This document shows, piece by piece, positions 17,968 through 28,495 of a stretch of DNA of 64,000 bases. Source of the stretch: Lacinutrix sp. MedPE-SW. GTDB taxonomy: Bacteria; Bacteroidota; Bacteroidia; Flavobacteriales; Flavobacteriaceae. The notes beneath the pieces were generated by a model. It saw nothing but the letters and a program-made list of their open reading frames with translations, did not search any database and had not been told where the DNA came from. Within the stretch, counting starts at the first letter, position 1; each line of letters opens with the position of its first letter. The translations under genes were made by a program, and so were the position numbers. The DNA lies in assembly GCF_001874145.1 (NCBI RefSeq), contig NZ_MPCX01000013.1:31527-95526 (forward strand), read 5' to 3'.

Positions 17968-19950
17968 CTAATCAACATTATCATGTAAGAACGAATTATT
18001 GTTTCTTAGTTGAATATCGTCATTATCATCTATACTTAAACTTGTTTTTGACACATTAGTTTCAGATGAAGAATGTTTAGTTTCATCAAGATTTAAACCT
18101 TGACGTTTGTAAGCTGGAATTTTTTCTATATCATCAATTTTTGAAGTATTGAATTTATGGTTAAATGACTTCATTTTTTGACGTCTAGCATCTGCTCTTT
18201 CTTTTAAAATATCTGAAATTGAACTATTCATAGGATCTAAATCCTCTTCGGCTACCGTTGTTGTTTCTTCTGGTGAAACTACTTTCTTTTCGAATACAAT
18301 TTCTTCATCTACAACTTCTTCTACTTTAACTTGTTTAGAGTTTTTATTTAAAGTTGCGTTAGCTTCATTATAATCTTCTAATGTATAACGTACTTGCTCA
18401 TCTTCACGAACTTCTGTTATTGGTATTAACTCAACAGGTTCATTTACTTCAATGTCATTTAAGTCGTGAACTATATTTGTTTGGGTTCTTGTTTCTTCAG
18501 TTTCAATAGTTTCTTCATTAATAGGCATATCGAAACTTAAAGTAATTTGCTTCTTATCTTCTATTGATTCGTCTTCTTCAACCTCAACTTCAATTTTACT
18601 TTCTTGAGTGTTTGTTGATGTAATTGTGAATTCTTGATCTGTGTTAAATGTAGCCACAACTTCATCATAAACAACATCGATATTTTTAATAACTTCTGTT
18701 GTAGGAATCATGCCTAAATCTTCTAAAGAAACACTACGTTGTTTATTTATTAAATCCATTTCCATTTTACTTAGAGAATCTTCTGTGTCTTCATCTAAGT
18801 TTAAAGTATGTTTAACTACTTTAGGTGGTTCTGGCTTTTCTAGAACAATGTCTGGTGTAATAATCGCTGGTGAAGCTTCGTTTGGTGTTAAATCTTTTTC
18901 TATGCTTTGGTCTTCTTCTAGCGCATGAATTACTTTTTTAGTTTCGGTATTAGAAATTTCATCTTGCTGCTCAATATCAAAACCTGTAGCTATAATTGTA
19001 ACTGCGATAGATTCTTCTAGAGCCTCATCTTCACCAACACCCATAATTATATTAGCACCGTGTCCTGCTTCAGATTGAATATGATCGTTTATTTCTCCAA
19101 TTTCATCAATTGTAATTTCTTGAGAACCAGAAACGATTAGCAACAATACGTTTTTAGCTCCTGTAATTTTATTATCGTTTAAAAGTGGAGAATCTAATGC
19201 TTTAGCAATTGCATCTTGAGCTCGGTTTTGCCCAGATGATGTTGATGATCCCATTATTGCTGTTCCACTATTACTTAGTACTGTTTTAGCATCACGTAAA
19301 TCAATGTTTTGCGTATAATGGTGAGTTATTACTTCTGCAATACCTCTTGCCGCTGTAGATAAAACTTCGTCTGCTTTTGAAAAACCTGCTTTAAACCCTA
19401 AATTACCGTAAACTTCACGTAATTTATTATTGTTAATTACAATTAACGAATCGACTTCATCACGCAGTTTCTCAATACCTTCTTGCGCTTGTTGTATACG
19501 CATTTTACCTTCAAATTGAAATGGCATTGTTACTATACCAACTGTTAAAACGTCTAATTCTTTAGCCATTTTAGCAATTATTGGTGCTGCTCCAGTACCT
19601 GTTCCTCCACCCATTCCTGCTGTTATAAATACCATTTTAGTATTTGTACCAAGCATAGATTTAATATCTTCAAAACTCTCTACTGCAGATTGCATACCTA
19701 CTTCTGGATTTGCTCCAGCTCCAAGTCCTTCGGTGAGGTTAACACCTAGTTGGATTTTATTTGGTACTCCACTATTTTGAAGTGCTTGGGCATCTGTATT
19801 GCAGATTACAAAATCTACTCCTTTGATACCTTGTTGAAACATATGGTTAATAGCGTTGCTACCGCCACCACCAACACCAATAACCTTGATGACGTTGGAT
19901 TGATTTTTAGGTAAATCAAAGGCGATACTTTCGAATTCTTTGTTGCTCAT
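17968..19950 (-). CDS. ftsZ: cell division protein FtsZ with long acidic C-terminal region
   Basis: Tubulin-like GTPase that forms the division ring. The core (residues ~18-330) has GGGGSNA (27-33) and the tubulin signature GGGTGTG (114-120). The protein is 660 residues, against about 383 in E. coli. The excess is an acidic Glu/Asp/Thr/Val-rich linker of about 270 residues, then the conserved peptide IEKIPAYKR that normally ends FtsZ and binds FtsA, then a further ~45 polar residues. Last gene of the cluster, directly after ftsA, before a strong terminator. Confidence 0.97.
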   Translation of the reverse strand: MSNKEFESIAFDLPKNQSNVIKVIGVGGGGSNAINHMFQQGIKGVDFVICNTDAQALQNSGVPNKIQLGVNLTEGLGAGANPEVGMQSAVESFEDIKSMLGTNTKMVFITAGMGGGTGTGAAPIIAKMAKELDVLTVGIVTMPFQFEGKMRIQQAQEGIEKLRDEVDSLIVINNNKLREVYGNLGFKAGFSKADEVLSTAARGIAEVITHHYTQNIDLRDAKTVLSNSGTAIMGSSTSSGQNRAQDAIAKALDSPLLNDNKITGAKNVLLLIVSGSQEITIDEIGEINDHIQSEAGHGANIIMGVGEDEALEESIAVTIIATGFDIEQQDEISNTETKKVIHALEEDQSIEKDLTPNEASPAIITPDIVLEKPEPPKVVKHTLNLDEDTEDSLSKMEMDLINKQRSVSLEDLGMIPTTEVIKNIDVVYDEVVATFNTDQEFTITSTNTQESKIEVEVEEDESIEDKKQITLSFDMPINEETIETEETRTQTNIVHDLNDIEVNEPVELIPITEVREDEQVRYTLEDYNEANATLNKNSKQVKVEEVVDEEIVFEKKVVSPEETTTVAEEDLDPMNSSISDILKERADARRQKMKSFNHKFNTSKIDDIEKIPAYKRQGLNLDETKHSSSETNVSKTSLSIDDNDDIQLRNNNSFLHDNVD

Positions 19951-20007
19951 AAAATTCTATTTATTTGGATCAATTGTTTAGGTATTGTAATACCTTTTAA
20001 TATTTTA

Positions 20008-21333
20008 TTATTCTGCGTTGTCTAAAAAATCTTTAACACGCTCTGTTAAAGCGTCTAAAAATGAACGCTTTTGTTTTTTTGGTTGCTCTATTGGTTGCTC
20101 TTCTTCTGTTTCTTCTTCTTGAATTTGAGCATCTTCAACTACTTCTTCTATTACAGCTTCTGCTTTAACTCTTTCTTGACGTTTTAAACCATCCATTACC
20201 AAACCTACTGCTGTAGCGAATAATGGACTTGTAATAGCATCATCACTATCGCCTGCTAAATGCTCATTTGGATAACCAACTCTGGTATCCATTCCTGTAA
20301 TATATTCTACTAACTGTTTTAAGTGCTTTAATTGGCTTCCTCCACCGGTTAAAACAATACCAGCTATTAATTTTTTCTTTTGTTCTTCATGCCCGTAATT
20401 TTTTATTTCTACATAAACTTGCTCTATAATTTCTACTACTCGTGCATGAATAATTTTAGACAAATTTTTAAGCGTAATTTCTTTTGGGTCTCTACCTCTT
20501 AATCCTGGAATTGAAACAATTTCATTGTCTTTATTTTCACCTGGCCATGCAGAACCAAATTTTATTTTTAATAATTCGGCTTGTTTTTCTATAATAGAAC
20601 AGCCTTCTTTTATATCTTCAGTAATAACATTTCCACCAAAAGGAATTACAGCTGTATGTCTAATTATTCCGTCTCTAAAGATGGCTAAATCTGTTGTTCC
20701 TCCACCTATATCAATTAAGGCTACACCTGCTTCTTTTTCTTCTTGACTTAATACTGCATTTGCAGATGCTAAAGGTTCTAACGTTATACCTTCTAACTCC
20801 AAGCCTGCGCTTTTAACACAACGCCCAATATTTCTAATTGAAGAGACTTGACCAACTACAACATGAAAATTAGCTTCTAATCTTCCACCGTACATTCCAA
20901 TTGGTTCTTTTATTTCTGCTTGACCATCAACTTTATATTCTTGTGGTAACACATGTATAATTTCTTCTCCTGGAAGCATCACTAGTTTATGCACTTGATT
21001 AATTAAACGCTCAATATCATCATCATCTATTACTGTTTCAGAATCTGCACGCGTTATATAATCACTATGTTGCAAGCTTCGTATATGTTGTCCTGCAATA
21101 CCTACTGTTACACCTTCTATTTTTGTTGCAGCTGCAGCTTCGGCTTCTTGTATTGCTAATTGTATAGATTGTATGGTTTGGGTAATATTATTAACGACAC
21201 CACGATGTACACCTAAACTTTTAGATTTACCAATACCTAAAATTTCGACTTTTCCGTATTCATTTTTACGGCCAATCATCGCCACAATTTTTGTGGTCCC
21301 AATGTCTAATCCAACTGCTAAATTCTGTTCCAT
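20008..21333 (-). CDS. ftsA: cell division protein FtsA
   Basis: Actin-like ATPase that tethers FtsZ to the membrane. The ATP-binding motifs are LDIGTTKIVAMIG (residues 9-21), LIDIGGGTTDLAIF (near 205) and LTGGGSQLKHL (near 330). The C-terminus carries an acidic/Gln-rich linker and then KRSFLDALTERVKDFLDN, an amphipathic helix as expected for the membrane-targeting sequence. 441 residues, near the family norm. It follows ftsQ by three bases and precedes ftsZ by 57. Confidence 0.96.
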   Translation of the reverse strand: MEQNLAVGLDIGTTKIVAMIGRKNEYGKVEILGIGKSKSLGVHRGVVNNITQTIQSIQLAIQEAEAAAATKIEGVTVGIAGQHIRSLQHSDYITRADSETVIDDDDIERLINQVHKLVMLPGEEIIHVLPQEYKVDGQAEIKEPIGMYGGRLEANFHVVVGQVSSIRNIGRCVKSAGLELEGITLEPLASANAVLSQEEKEAGVALIDIGGGTTDLAIFRDGIIRHTAVIPFGGNVITEDIKEGCSIIEKQAELLKIKFGSAWPGENKDNEIVSIPGLRGRDPKEITLKNLSKIIHARVVEIIEQVYVEIKNYGHEEQKKKLIAGIVLTGGGSQLKHLKQLVEYITGMDTRVGYPNEHLAGDSDDAITSPLFATAVGLVMDGLKRQERVKAEAVIEEVVEDAQIQEEETEEEQPIEQPKKQKRSFLDALTERVKDFLDNAE

Positions 21334-21336
21334 AAC

Positions 21337-22056
21337 TTATACTTTAGTACAAACAACTTGGTTTTCAAATTGCAAATTCACTTTGCTATATTTGCCTAAA
21401 CTTTTATCCTTAATTGCTTTTTTATAAAAGGCTTTTAGGTTGTTTATTTTTTTATCTAAATATTCAAGTTTTCCCAATTGCACAACAAATTTGCATTGTC
21501 TTAACTTTAAATTTATAGACTTATCTTCATTCTCATGAATCTCAACAACGTTCTTTTTTAAAAAGTCGTCTGCATTAATTTTGCTTGCAATAGCAAAAAC
21601 ATTTTCTAATTTATTTTTACTTACATTACCAGTAACTAATGGTACTCTCGCTGTGTAATTTGATGACAACGGCATATACCCACCATTACTATCTATATAG
21701 TAAGAGCTTGATTTTAAAACTCTTGCAATAGGTTGTTTTTGTTTAATTTTTGCTGAAAAATCACCATTTACACTCAAGAAAACTTCGGCTTTTTCAATAA
21801 TTGCATTTGCATTTAATGCAGTTTCTAGAGCATTCAAATCTAAAGTTTCTTTAGGCACACTCGTAACAGCTTGTTGATTTTGTATTAACAATTTACTAAC
21901 ATTTGCATGGGTTATAAATGGCTTTTGGTCATCTACAAATTCAATTGTTATTTTAGCTACTTTTCTATCACTGTTTTTTATTGATGAAAAAGCATACAAA
22001 AACACTACTATAAATAGTAGTAGACTGATTTTTATATAGTTCCAATTAATTTTCAT
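21337..22056 (-). CDS. ftsQ: FtsQ/DivIB-type cell division protein
   Basis: Bitopic division protein linking early and late divisome parts. One N-terminal membrane segment (about residues 7-24) is followed by a POTRA-like region (about 33-105: ITHANVSKLL, then NANAIIEKAEVFLSVNG) and a C-terminal periplasmic beta domain. 239 residues. Overall similarity is weak, as is normal for FtsQ in this phylum; the assignment rests mainly on topology and its place between murC and ftsA. The start overlaps the end of murC by 11 bases. Confidence 0.85.
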   Translation of the reverse strand: MKINWNYIKISLLLFIVVFLYAFSSIKNSDRKVAKITIEFVDDQKPFITHANVSKLLIQNQQAVTSVPKETLDLNALETALNANAIIEKAEVFLSVNGDFSAKIKQKQPIARVLKSSSYYIDSNGGYMPLSSNYTARVPLVTGNVSKNKLENVFAIASKINADDFLKKNVVEIHENEDKSINLKLRQCKFVVQLGKLEYLDKKINNLKAFYKKAIKDKSLGKYSKVNLQFENQVVCTKV

Positions 22057-23404
22057 TAATTAATGCCTGCTTTATAATTTTAACTTCTGCTCCTATATCT
22101 CCAGCGCCAAGAGTTAGTATAATTTTTGCTTTACTTGCTTTAATTTTATTTATAATTTCCGACTTTTCTATTAGCTGTTTTTTAGGGTTATTTATTTTAT
22201 TTAATAACCATTTTGAGTTTATGCCTTCTATTGGCAATTCTCGTGCTGGATATATATCTAACAATAAAATTTCGTCAAACATTGAAAGGCTTTGTGCAAA
22301 CTCTACACCAAAATCTTTTGTTCTTGAAAATAAATGCGGTTGAAACACAACTAGCACTTTGTCTTCTGGATACATCTCTCTAACGGCTTGATGTACTGCC
22401 TTTATTTCTTCGGGATGATGTGCATAATCGTCTATAAAAACAAGTTCATTAGTTTTTATTTGATAAGTAAAACGACGTTTTACACCTTTATAAGATGCTA
22501 GTGCCTTAGCGAGCTGCGGCTTAGGGAGACCATATTCTACAGCCATCGCTAGGGCTATTAAAGCATTCGACAAATTATGTCTACCAGGTAGGTTAAATTT
22601 AACTTGTTTTAGTATTGTATTTGGCATTTTCACATCAAACACATAAGTACCATTTTCTATTTTTATATTTTGAACGGCATAATCTGCATCATCTTCAATA
22701 CCATAGGTTATACCTTTTAAAGGCAACCCATTTTTTACAAAGAGTTTGCCGTTTGGTTTTAGTTTTTTTGCAAAATCCTCGAATGTTTTCACTAGTTCTG
22801 ATGCGTCTCCATAAATATCTAAATGATCTGCATCCATAGATGTTATACATGCTAGATCTGGAGATAGTGTTAAAAATGAACGATCAAACTCATCTGCCTC
22901 AACAACACTTACTTCATCTCCATTTAGTATTAAATTAGAGCTATAGTTTTCACTAATGCCTCCCAAAAATGCTGTTAAAGGCACATTACATTCTCGCATA
23001 ATATGACCAAGTATGCTTGTTGTTGTTGTTTTACCGTGCGTACCTGCTACAGCCAAGCAATATGTATTTTCGGTTATTAGTCCTAATATTTCTGAACGTT
23101 TTAAAATTGTAAATTTATTAGCGTTAAAATAATTTAACTCTTTATTGTTTTTTGGGATTGCCGGCGTATAAACCACCAAGGTTTTTTCTGGATCTAAAAA
23201 CTGACTTTCGATATTTTCTACTGCATCTTCAAAATGAACGTTAACACCTATTTCTTTTAACGCTTCTGTAATATCTGTTTTGGTTTTATCGTAACCTGCA
23301 ACATACTTACCAGTAGCATTAAAGTAACGTGCAATAGCACTCATACCAATACCGCCAATACCTACAAAATAGATGTTATGTATGTTGTTTAAATTCATTT
23401 TCAT
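22046..23404 (-). CDS. murC: UDP-N-acetylmuramate--L-alanine ligase
   Basis: ATP-dependent ligase adding the first amino acid of the peptidoglycan stem peptide. The N-terminal Rossmann region has FVGIGGIGMSAIA (13-25), the ATP loop is GTHGKTTTT (121-129), and the central part shows EADEFDRSFL and the HLDIYG segment. 452 residues, normal length. A start two residues later (MNLNN) is equally possible. Follows murG and overlaps ftsQ. Confidence 0.97.
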   Translation of the reverse strand: MKMNLNNIHNIYFVGIGGIGMSAIARYFNATGKYVAGYDKTKTDITEALKEIGVNVHFEDAVENIESQFLDPEKTLVVYTPAIPKNNKELNYFNANKFTILKRSEILGLITENTYCLAVAGTHGKTTTTSILGHIMRECNVPLTAFLGGISENYSSNLILNGDEVSVVEADEFDRSFLTLSPDLACITSMDADHLDIYGDASELVKTFEDFAKKLKPNGKLFVKNGLPLKGITYGIEDDADYAVQNIKIENGTYVFDVKMPNTILKQVKFNLPGRHNLSNALIALAMAVEYGLPKPQLAKALASYKGVKRRFTYQIKTNELVFIDDYAHHPEEIKAVHQAVREMYPEDKVLVVFQPHLFSRTKDFGVEFAQSLSMFDEILLLDIYPARELPIEGINSKWLLNKINNPKKQLIEKSEIINKIKASKAKIILTLGAGDIGAEVKIIKQALINEN

Positions 23405-23426
23405 TTTATTAGAAACGTCTAATATT

Positions 23427-24533
23427 TTATTTATGCTTCAGAAGTTTTTCAACTTCATCGACTATTTCTTTTGTTGCATTAACTAATGCTAATTTTTTAA
23501 TATTTTCTCCCAATTGCTTTTGCCTTTCTTCTGAAGCCATTAATTGTGAAAATTTATTTTTAAAATCTACTTCTAAATCTTCTTGAGCAATCATTAACGC
23601 AGCATTTTCATCTACAATAGATTTTGCATTTTTTGTTTGATGATCTTCTGCCACATAAGGTGACGGCACAAAAACCACAGGTTTACCAACAATACATAAT
23701 TCACTTACAGATCCTGCTCCTGCTCTTGAAATAATAATATCTGCAGCTGCATAAGCATAATCCATATTATTAATATATTGATGTACTTGCACGTCTTTTA
23801 TATCACCATTAATTTTATACTCACTATAATACAGTTTTCCTGTTTGCCAAATAATTTGCACTTGTTGCGTTTGCAAAAAATCTAACTCGCGTTTTAAAAG
23901 CTCGTTTATTGCTTTTGCTCCTAAACTTCCTCCAAGTACTAATAGTGTTTTTTTTCCTTCAACTAAATTAAAGTACTTTATTGCTTCGGCTTTTTTAGAT
24001 TGAATATCTAACAAATCCTGACGTACAGGATTTCCTGTTTTTATAATTTTATCTTTAGGAAAAAAACGCTCTAAACCATCGTATGCAACACATATTTTTT
24101 GCACTTTTTTAGATAATAATTTATTAGTAATTCCTGGATATGAGTTTTGCTCTTGTATTAAACTAGGTACTCCTTTTGAGGCTGCTACTTGTAATAATGG
24201 TCCGCTTGCAAAACCTCCAGTTCCTATAACAACATCTGGTTTAAAAGTGTTTACTATTTTTCTTGCATTCCATAAACTATTAATAAGTTTAAACGGAAAC
24301 ATTAAGTTTTTAAGTGTTAATTGTCTTTGTATTCCAGTTATCCATAAGCCTTTAATTTTATAGCCAGCTTGCGGTACTTTTTCCATTTCCATTCTATCTT
24401 TTGCTCCTACAAACAAAAACTCTGCACTTGGATAACGTGATTTTAATTCGTTAGCAATAGCAATTGCAGGATAGATATGCCCACCTGTACCGCCACCGCT
24501 TAATATTATTTTATATGTTTTGTTTTTACTCAC
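23427..24533 (-). CDS. murG: undecaprenyldiphospho-muramoylpentapeptide beta-N-acetylglucosaminyltransferase
   Basis: Adds GlcNAc to lipid I to make lipid II on the cytoplasmic face of the inner membrane. GT-B fold: [15 protein letters not shown] near the N-terminus, [10 protein letters not shown] near residue 105, [11 protein letters not shown] near 200 and the C-terminal donor site [12 protein letters not shown] near 272. 368 residues, normal for the family. Lies between ftsW and murC in the cluster. Confidence 0.97.
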   Translation of the reverse strand: MSKNKTYKIILSGGGTGGHIYPAIAIANELKSRYPSAEFLFVGAKDRMEMEKVPQAGYKIKGLWITGIQRQLTLKNLMFPFKLINSLWNARKIVNTFKPDVVIGTGGFASGPLLQVAASKGVPSLIQEQNSYPGITNKLLSKKVQKICVAYDGLERFFPKDKIIKTGNPVRQDLLDIQSKKAEAIKYFNLVEGKKTLLVLGGSLGAKAINELLKRELDFLQTQQVQIIWQTGKLYYSEYKINGDIKDVQVHQYINNMDYAYAAADIIISRAGAGSVSELCIVGKPVVFVPSPYVAEDHQTKNAKSIVDENAALMIAQEDLEVDFKNKFSQLMASEERQKQLGENIKKLALVNATKEIVDEVEKLLKHK

Positions 24534-24537
24534 TTTA

Positions 24538-25740
24538 TTATATTGTTTCCGATAGAATCTCTAACGGATTATCTTCTGTGTTTTCAGTTTCTTCTCTTCC
24601 TTTTATCTCTTCTCTTTTTGCGCTTACGCTCAAAATAATACCTATAGCTAAACAGGTCATCCAAATTGATGTTCCACCACTACTTATTAATGGAAGTGTT
24701 TGTCCTGTTACCGGAAACAACTCTACTGCAACAGCCATATTTATCATGGCTTGAAATACAATAGGAAAACCAACACCAAGCACTAAAAGTTTACCAAAAA
24801 GTGTATCTGATTTTTGAGCTACAATAACAATTCTAAATAGTAGCCACATGTACATTACCATTAAAAACAAGCCACCAATTAAGCCATATTCTTCAATAAT
24901 AATTGCAAAAATAAAATCTGAAGACGACTGTGGCAAGAAGTTTTTTTGCGTACTTTTTCCAGGACCAACACCGGTTAATTCTCCAGAAGCAATTGCTATT
25001 TTAGCTTTTTCTATTTGATAGTCTGCTTCTGTATCTCCTCCATCTGAAAAGTTTTCTATTCTACTCATCCAAGTATCTACACGGTTAGGCATAGCATCTG
25101 GAAATGCTTTTGCTACCAGTATAAATAACACCAATGCTAATATTCCCGAACCAATAATTACTGCTAAATAACGAATAGGATAACCGCCTAAAAAAACCAA
25201 CACAATAACCATTAAAAATATTAAGGCTGTAGTAGAAAAGTTTGAAGGCAATATTAAAATAAGCACCAAAAATACTGGCAACCATAATGGCAAAATAGAC
25301 TCTTTAAAAGATACTTTTTGATCTTTTATTTTAGACATATATCGCGCAACATAAACCATTAATACAACGGATGCCAACGTAGAGGTTTGAAACGACATAT
25401 TTACAAATGGGATACGAATCCAGCGACTGGCATTTGCACCTTCTATTGTAGTACCTTGCATGATTGTAACAACCAATAACACCAATACTATTGGTATCAT
25501 TACCATAGATAAACCACGAAAGTAACGATATGGAATTTTATGTACTCCATACATAATGGTAAACCCTAAAAACAAATGCATAAAGTGTTTTACAAAAAAA
25601 GCAAAGGTATTACTATTACCACCAACGTATGCTAAATTACTTGCCGCACTATACACAGGAAGAAATGAGAAAATAGCCAATAAAGCAGCTATTGCCCATA
25701 TTAATCGATCGCCTTTTATGTTATTAAAAAGTTGTTGCAC
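24538..25740 (-). CDS. ftsW: FtsW-type SEDS peptidoglycan glycosyltransferase
   Basis: SEDS polymerase that, with a class B penicillin-binding protein, makes septal peptidoglycan from lipid II. About 10 membrane segments across 400 residues; family motifs GANASRWI near residue 119 and [20 protein letters not shown] near 258, and a C-terminal GGTSIW near 350. Its place in the division cluster, with the PASTA-type transpeptidase upstream, argues for FtsW rather than RodA. The very C-terminus is acidic and cytosolic. Confidence 0.95.
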   Translation of the reverse strand: MQQLFNNIKGDRLIWAIAALLAIFSFLPVYSAASNLAYVGGNSNTFAFFVKHFMHLFLGFTIMYGVHKIPYRYFRGLSMVMIPIVLVLLVVTIMQGTTIEGANASRWIRIPFVNMSFQTSTLASVVLMVYVARYMSKIKDQKVSFKESILPLWLPVFLVLILILPSNFSTTALIFLMVIVLVFLGGYPIRYLAVIIGSGILALVLFILVAKAFPDAMPNRVDTWMSRIENFSDGGDTEADYQIEKAKIAIASGELTGVGPGKSTQKNFLPQSSSDFIFAIIIEEYGLIGGLFLMVMYMWLLFRIVIVAQKSDTLFGKLLVLGVGFPIVFQAMINMAVAVELFPVTGQTLPLISSGGTSIWMTCLAIGIILSVSAKREEIKGREETENTEDNPLEILSETI

Positions 25741-25799
25741 TCTATTTATATTTTTGTTTTTAAAAGCGTTAAGCTTTGTGGCAATTCAAGAAATTTTAA

Positions 25800-27137
25800 T
25801 TACAGATTTCTTACAGCATTTTTAAACTGTCTTCCTCTATCTTCATAATTTTCAAACAAATCGAAACTTGCACATGCTGGCGATAACAATACATTATCTC
25901 CAGCTTCGGCAATTTTATAAGCAATTTTTACTGCCTCGCTCATAAACTGAGTTTCTACAATAACATCTACCATATTCCCGAAATTTTCTAAAAGCTTTTC
26001 ATTGTCTATGCCCAAACAAATTATTGCTTTTACTTTTTCATTTATAAACGGAAATAACTCTGTATAGTCGTTACCTTTATCTGTTCCTCCAACAATCCAA
26101 ACTGTTGGTGCATCCATACTTTCTAACGCATAATATGTTGCATTTACATTAGTTGCTTTAGAGTCGTTTATATATTGTACTTTATTAATTTTAAGTACTT
26201 GCTCTAAGCGATGCTCGACACCATGAAAATTTTCTAAACTTTCACGTATTGTTTGTTTTCTAATTTTTAACAGGTGTGACACTGTTGAGGCAGCCATTGC
26301 ATTTTTTACGTTGTGCTTTCCTTCTAAAGCTAAATTTTTTGTCGGCATAATTATATGTTTGTTATCTATTGTTATTTTTATATTCTCGTTTTCTAAATAC
26401 GCACCATTTTCTATTTTTTTTGTTAATGAAAATGGTAATAATGTTGATTGAATTGTATTTGTTTTTAACCAATTTGTTATCACTTCGTCGTCTGCATCAT
26501 AAATCAAATAATCTTCTTTTGTTTGATTTAATGCTATTCGAAATTTTGAATTGATATAGTTTTCAAACTTATAGTCGTACCTATCTAAATGATCTGGTGT
26601 GATATTAGTAATTATAGCAATATTGGGCTTAAAGTCTATAATACCGTCTAGTTGAAAACTGCTAATTTCTAGCACATAGTTTTTATAATTTTTTTCTAAA
26701 ATTTGCTTAGCAAAACTATCTCCAATGTTTCCTGCTAATCCTACATTTAATTCTTGTGAAAGAATATGATGTGTTAATGATGCTGTAGTTGTTTTCCCAT
26801 TACTTCCAGTGATTCCTACTATTGTTGCTTTTGTGTATTTTGAAGCAAATTCAATTTCTGAAATCACTGGAATAGTATTACTGATAAGTTTTTGGACTAA
26901 TTCTACTTTATCAGGAATTCCAGGACTCTTCATTACAACATCAGCACTTAAAATTTTAATTTCTGTGTGCTGTTGTTCTTCCCATTCAATCTCATTATGT
27001 ATAAGAACTTTCTTATAGTCTTCTTTTATTTTTCCTTTATCTGAAACAAAAACCTCGTAACCTTCAGCTTTAGCTAAAAGTGCTGTACCAACACCACTTT
27101 CTCCTGCTCCTAATATTACTAATCTTTGTTTTTTCAT
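25800..27137 (-). CDS. murD: UDP-N-acetylmuramoyl-L-alanine--D-glutamate ligase
   Basis: Adds D-glutamate to UDP-MurNAc-L-Ala. It shows the N-terminal ILGAGESGVGTALLA, the ATP loop GITGSNGKTTTA (near 112), the ITNITPDHLDRY segment (near 183), and C-terminal HRLEQV and LSPACASFDLF. 445 residues, typical for MurD. A 71-base gap separates it from mraY upstream. Confidence 0.97.
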   Translation of the reverse strand: MKKQRLVILGAGESGVGTALLAKAEGYEVFVSDKGKIKEDYKKVLIHNEIEWEEQQHTEIKILSADVVMKSPGIPDKVELVQKLISNTIPVISEIEFASKYTKATIVGITGSNGKTTTASLTHHILSQELNVGLAGNIGDSFAKQILEKNYKNYVLEISSFQLDGIIDFKPNIAIITNITPDHLDRYDYKFENYINSKFRIALNQTKEDYLIYDADDEVITNWLKTNTIQSTLLPFSLTKKIENGAYLENENIKITIDNKHIIMPTKNLALEGKHNVKNAMAASTVSHLLKIRKQTIRESLENFHGVEHRLEQVLKINKVQYINDSKATNVNATYYALESMDAPTVWIVGGTDKGNDYTELFPFINEKVKAIICLGIDNEKLLENFGNMVDVIVETQFMSEAVKIAYKIAEAGDNVLLSPACASFDLFENYEDRGRQFKNAVRNL

Positions 27138-27208
27138 TTTTTATTACTCTTCGTTAAGACGTAAAATTTATTTACTGTTTTTACACCTTCATTCGAATAG
27201 GTATATCT

Positions 27209-28441
27209 TTACCTTAATTTTAATGTTACAATAGAAAGAATTGCTAAGAATATTCCTACAATCCAGAATCGTGTAACAATTTTACTTTCGTGATATCCTC
27301 CTTTTTGATAGTGATGATGCAACGGCGACATTTTAAAAATTCGCCTGCCTTCGCCATATTTTTTTCTAGTGTATTTAAACCAACTCACTTGAAGTATTAC
27401 CGAAAGCGACTCTGCAAAAAAGATTCCGCATAACAAAGGAATTAACAGCTCTTTTCTTACTGCAATTGCTATAACTGCTATAACACCGCCAATTGTTAAG
27501 CTTCCTGTATCTCCCATAAAAACTTGGGCTGGATAAGTATTGTACCACAAAAACCCAATTAGCGCACCTATAAAGGCAGCTATAAACACAACCAACTCAC
27601 CTAATTGTGGTATAAACATGACATTTAAATAATCTGAAAACACAAGGTTTCCAGAAATAAATGCAAATACAGCTAATGCAAATACAATTATGGCAGAACT
27701 TCCTGCCGCCAAACCATCAATACCATCGGTTAAGTTTGCACCGTTAGATACTGCTGTTACAATAAATATTACGATTGGTATAAATATTAACCATGCATAT
27801 TTTGCATAATCATCACCCAACCAAGTCACTAAATTTGAATAATCGAATTCGTTATCTTTTACAAATGGAATGGTTGTTTTTAATGACTGCTCTGCTGGGT
27901 TAAATTCTACTGCTGAGTTTTGTGTTATTTTTTCTGTTTCGTAAACAGGATTTACTTTTTCAGTTTTTATGGTTACTCCTGGATGAAAGTACATTATTGC
28001 TCCAACAAAAATCCCTAATCCTACTTGGCCAAGCACCTTAAATTTACCGCTTAAACCGGCTTTATCTTTTTTAAATACTTTTATATAATCGTCTGCAAAA
28101 CCAACTAATCCCATCCAAATTGTAGTTACAATAAGCATGATTACATAAATATTTTCAAGCTTAGCAAGCAACAACACAGGAATTAATGTTGAAAAAATAA
28201 TTATTAATCCACCCATTGTTGGTGTTCCTGCTTTTTCTACTTGACCATCTAAACCTAAATCTCTTACAGATTCGCCTACTTGCTTTTTTTGAAGGATTCT
28301 TATTATTTTTTTTCCAAAAATAGTAGAAAACAACAACGATAATATTATCGCTAAAGCCGCGCGAAAAGTTATAAACTCAAACACACTTGCTCCCGTTAGC
28401 TGGAATTGTTTTTCTAAATATTCGAATAGGTAGTATAACAT
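27209..28441 (-). CDS. mraY: phospho-N-acetylmuramoyl-pentapeptide transferase
   Basis: Integral membrane enzyme transferring phospho-MurNAc-pentapeptide to undecaprenyl phosphate to form lipid I. Catalytic motifs: [19 protein letters not shown] (about 117-135), [14 protein letters not shown] (about 233-246), GDTGSL (about 310) and the HHHYQKGG loop (about 375). At 410 residues it is about 50 longer than the E. coli protein because of an extra-membrane insert between TM4 and TM5 (about 160-205). Confidence 0.97.
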   Translation of the reverse strand: MLYYLFEYLEKQFQLTGASVFEFITFRAALAIILSLLFSTIFGKKIIRILQKKQVGESVRDLGLDGQVEKAGTPTMGGLIIIFSTLIPVLLLAKLENIYVIMLIVTTIWMGLVGFADDYIKVFKKDKAGLSGKFKVLGQVGLGIFVGAIMYFHPGVTIKTEKVNPVYETEKITQNSAVEFNPAEQSLKTTIPFVKDNEFDYSNLVTWLGDDYAKYAWLIFIPIVIFIVTAVSNGANLTDGIDGLAAGSSAIIVFALAVFAFISGNLVFSDYLNVMFIPQLGELVVFIAAFIGALIGFLWYNTYPAQVFMGDTGSLTIGGVIAVIAIAVRKELLIPLLCGIFFAESLSVILQVSWFKYTRKKYGEGRRIFKMSPLHHHYQKGGYHESKIVTRFWIVGIFLAILSIVTLKLR

Positions 28442-28495
28442 TATTAACTGTTTGTTTTTTCTTATAATTCTAAATAAAGCTTAGAACAACAAGGT

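Noticed and set aside
22046..22056. murC/ftsQ overlap as a frameshift
   Set aside because: Both proteins have complete, family-like ends; an 11-base overlap is normal in this cluster.
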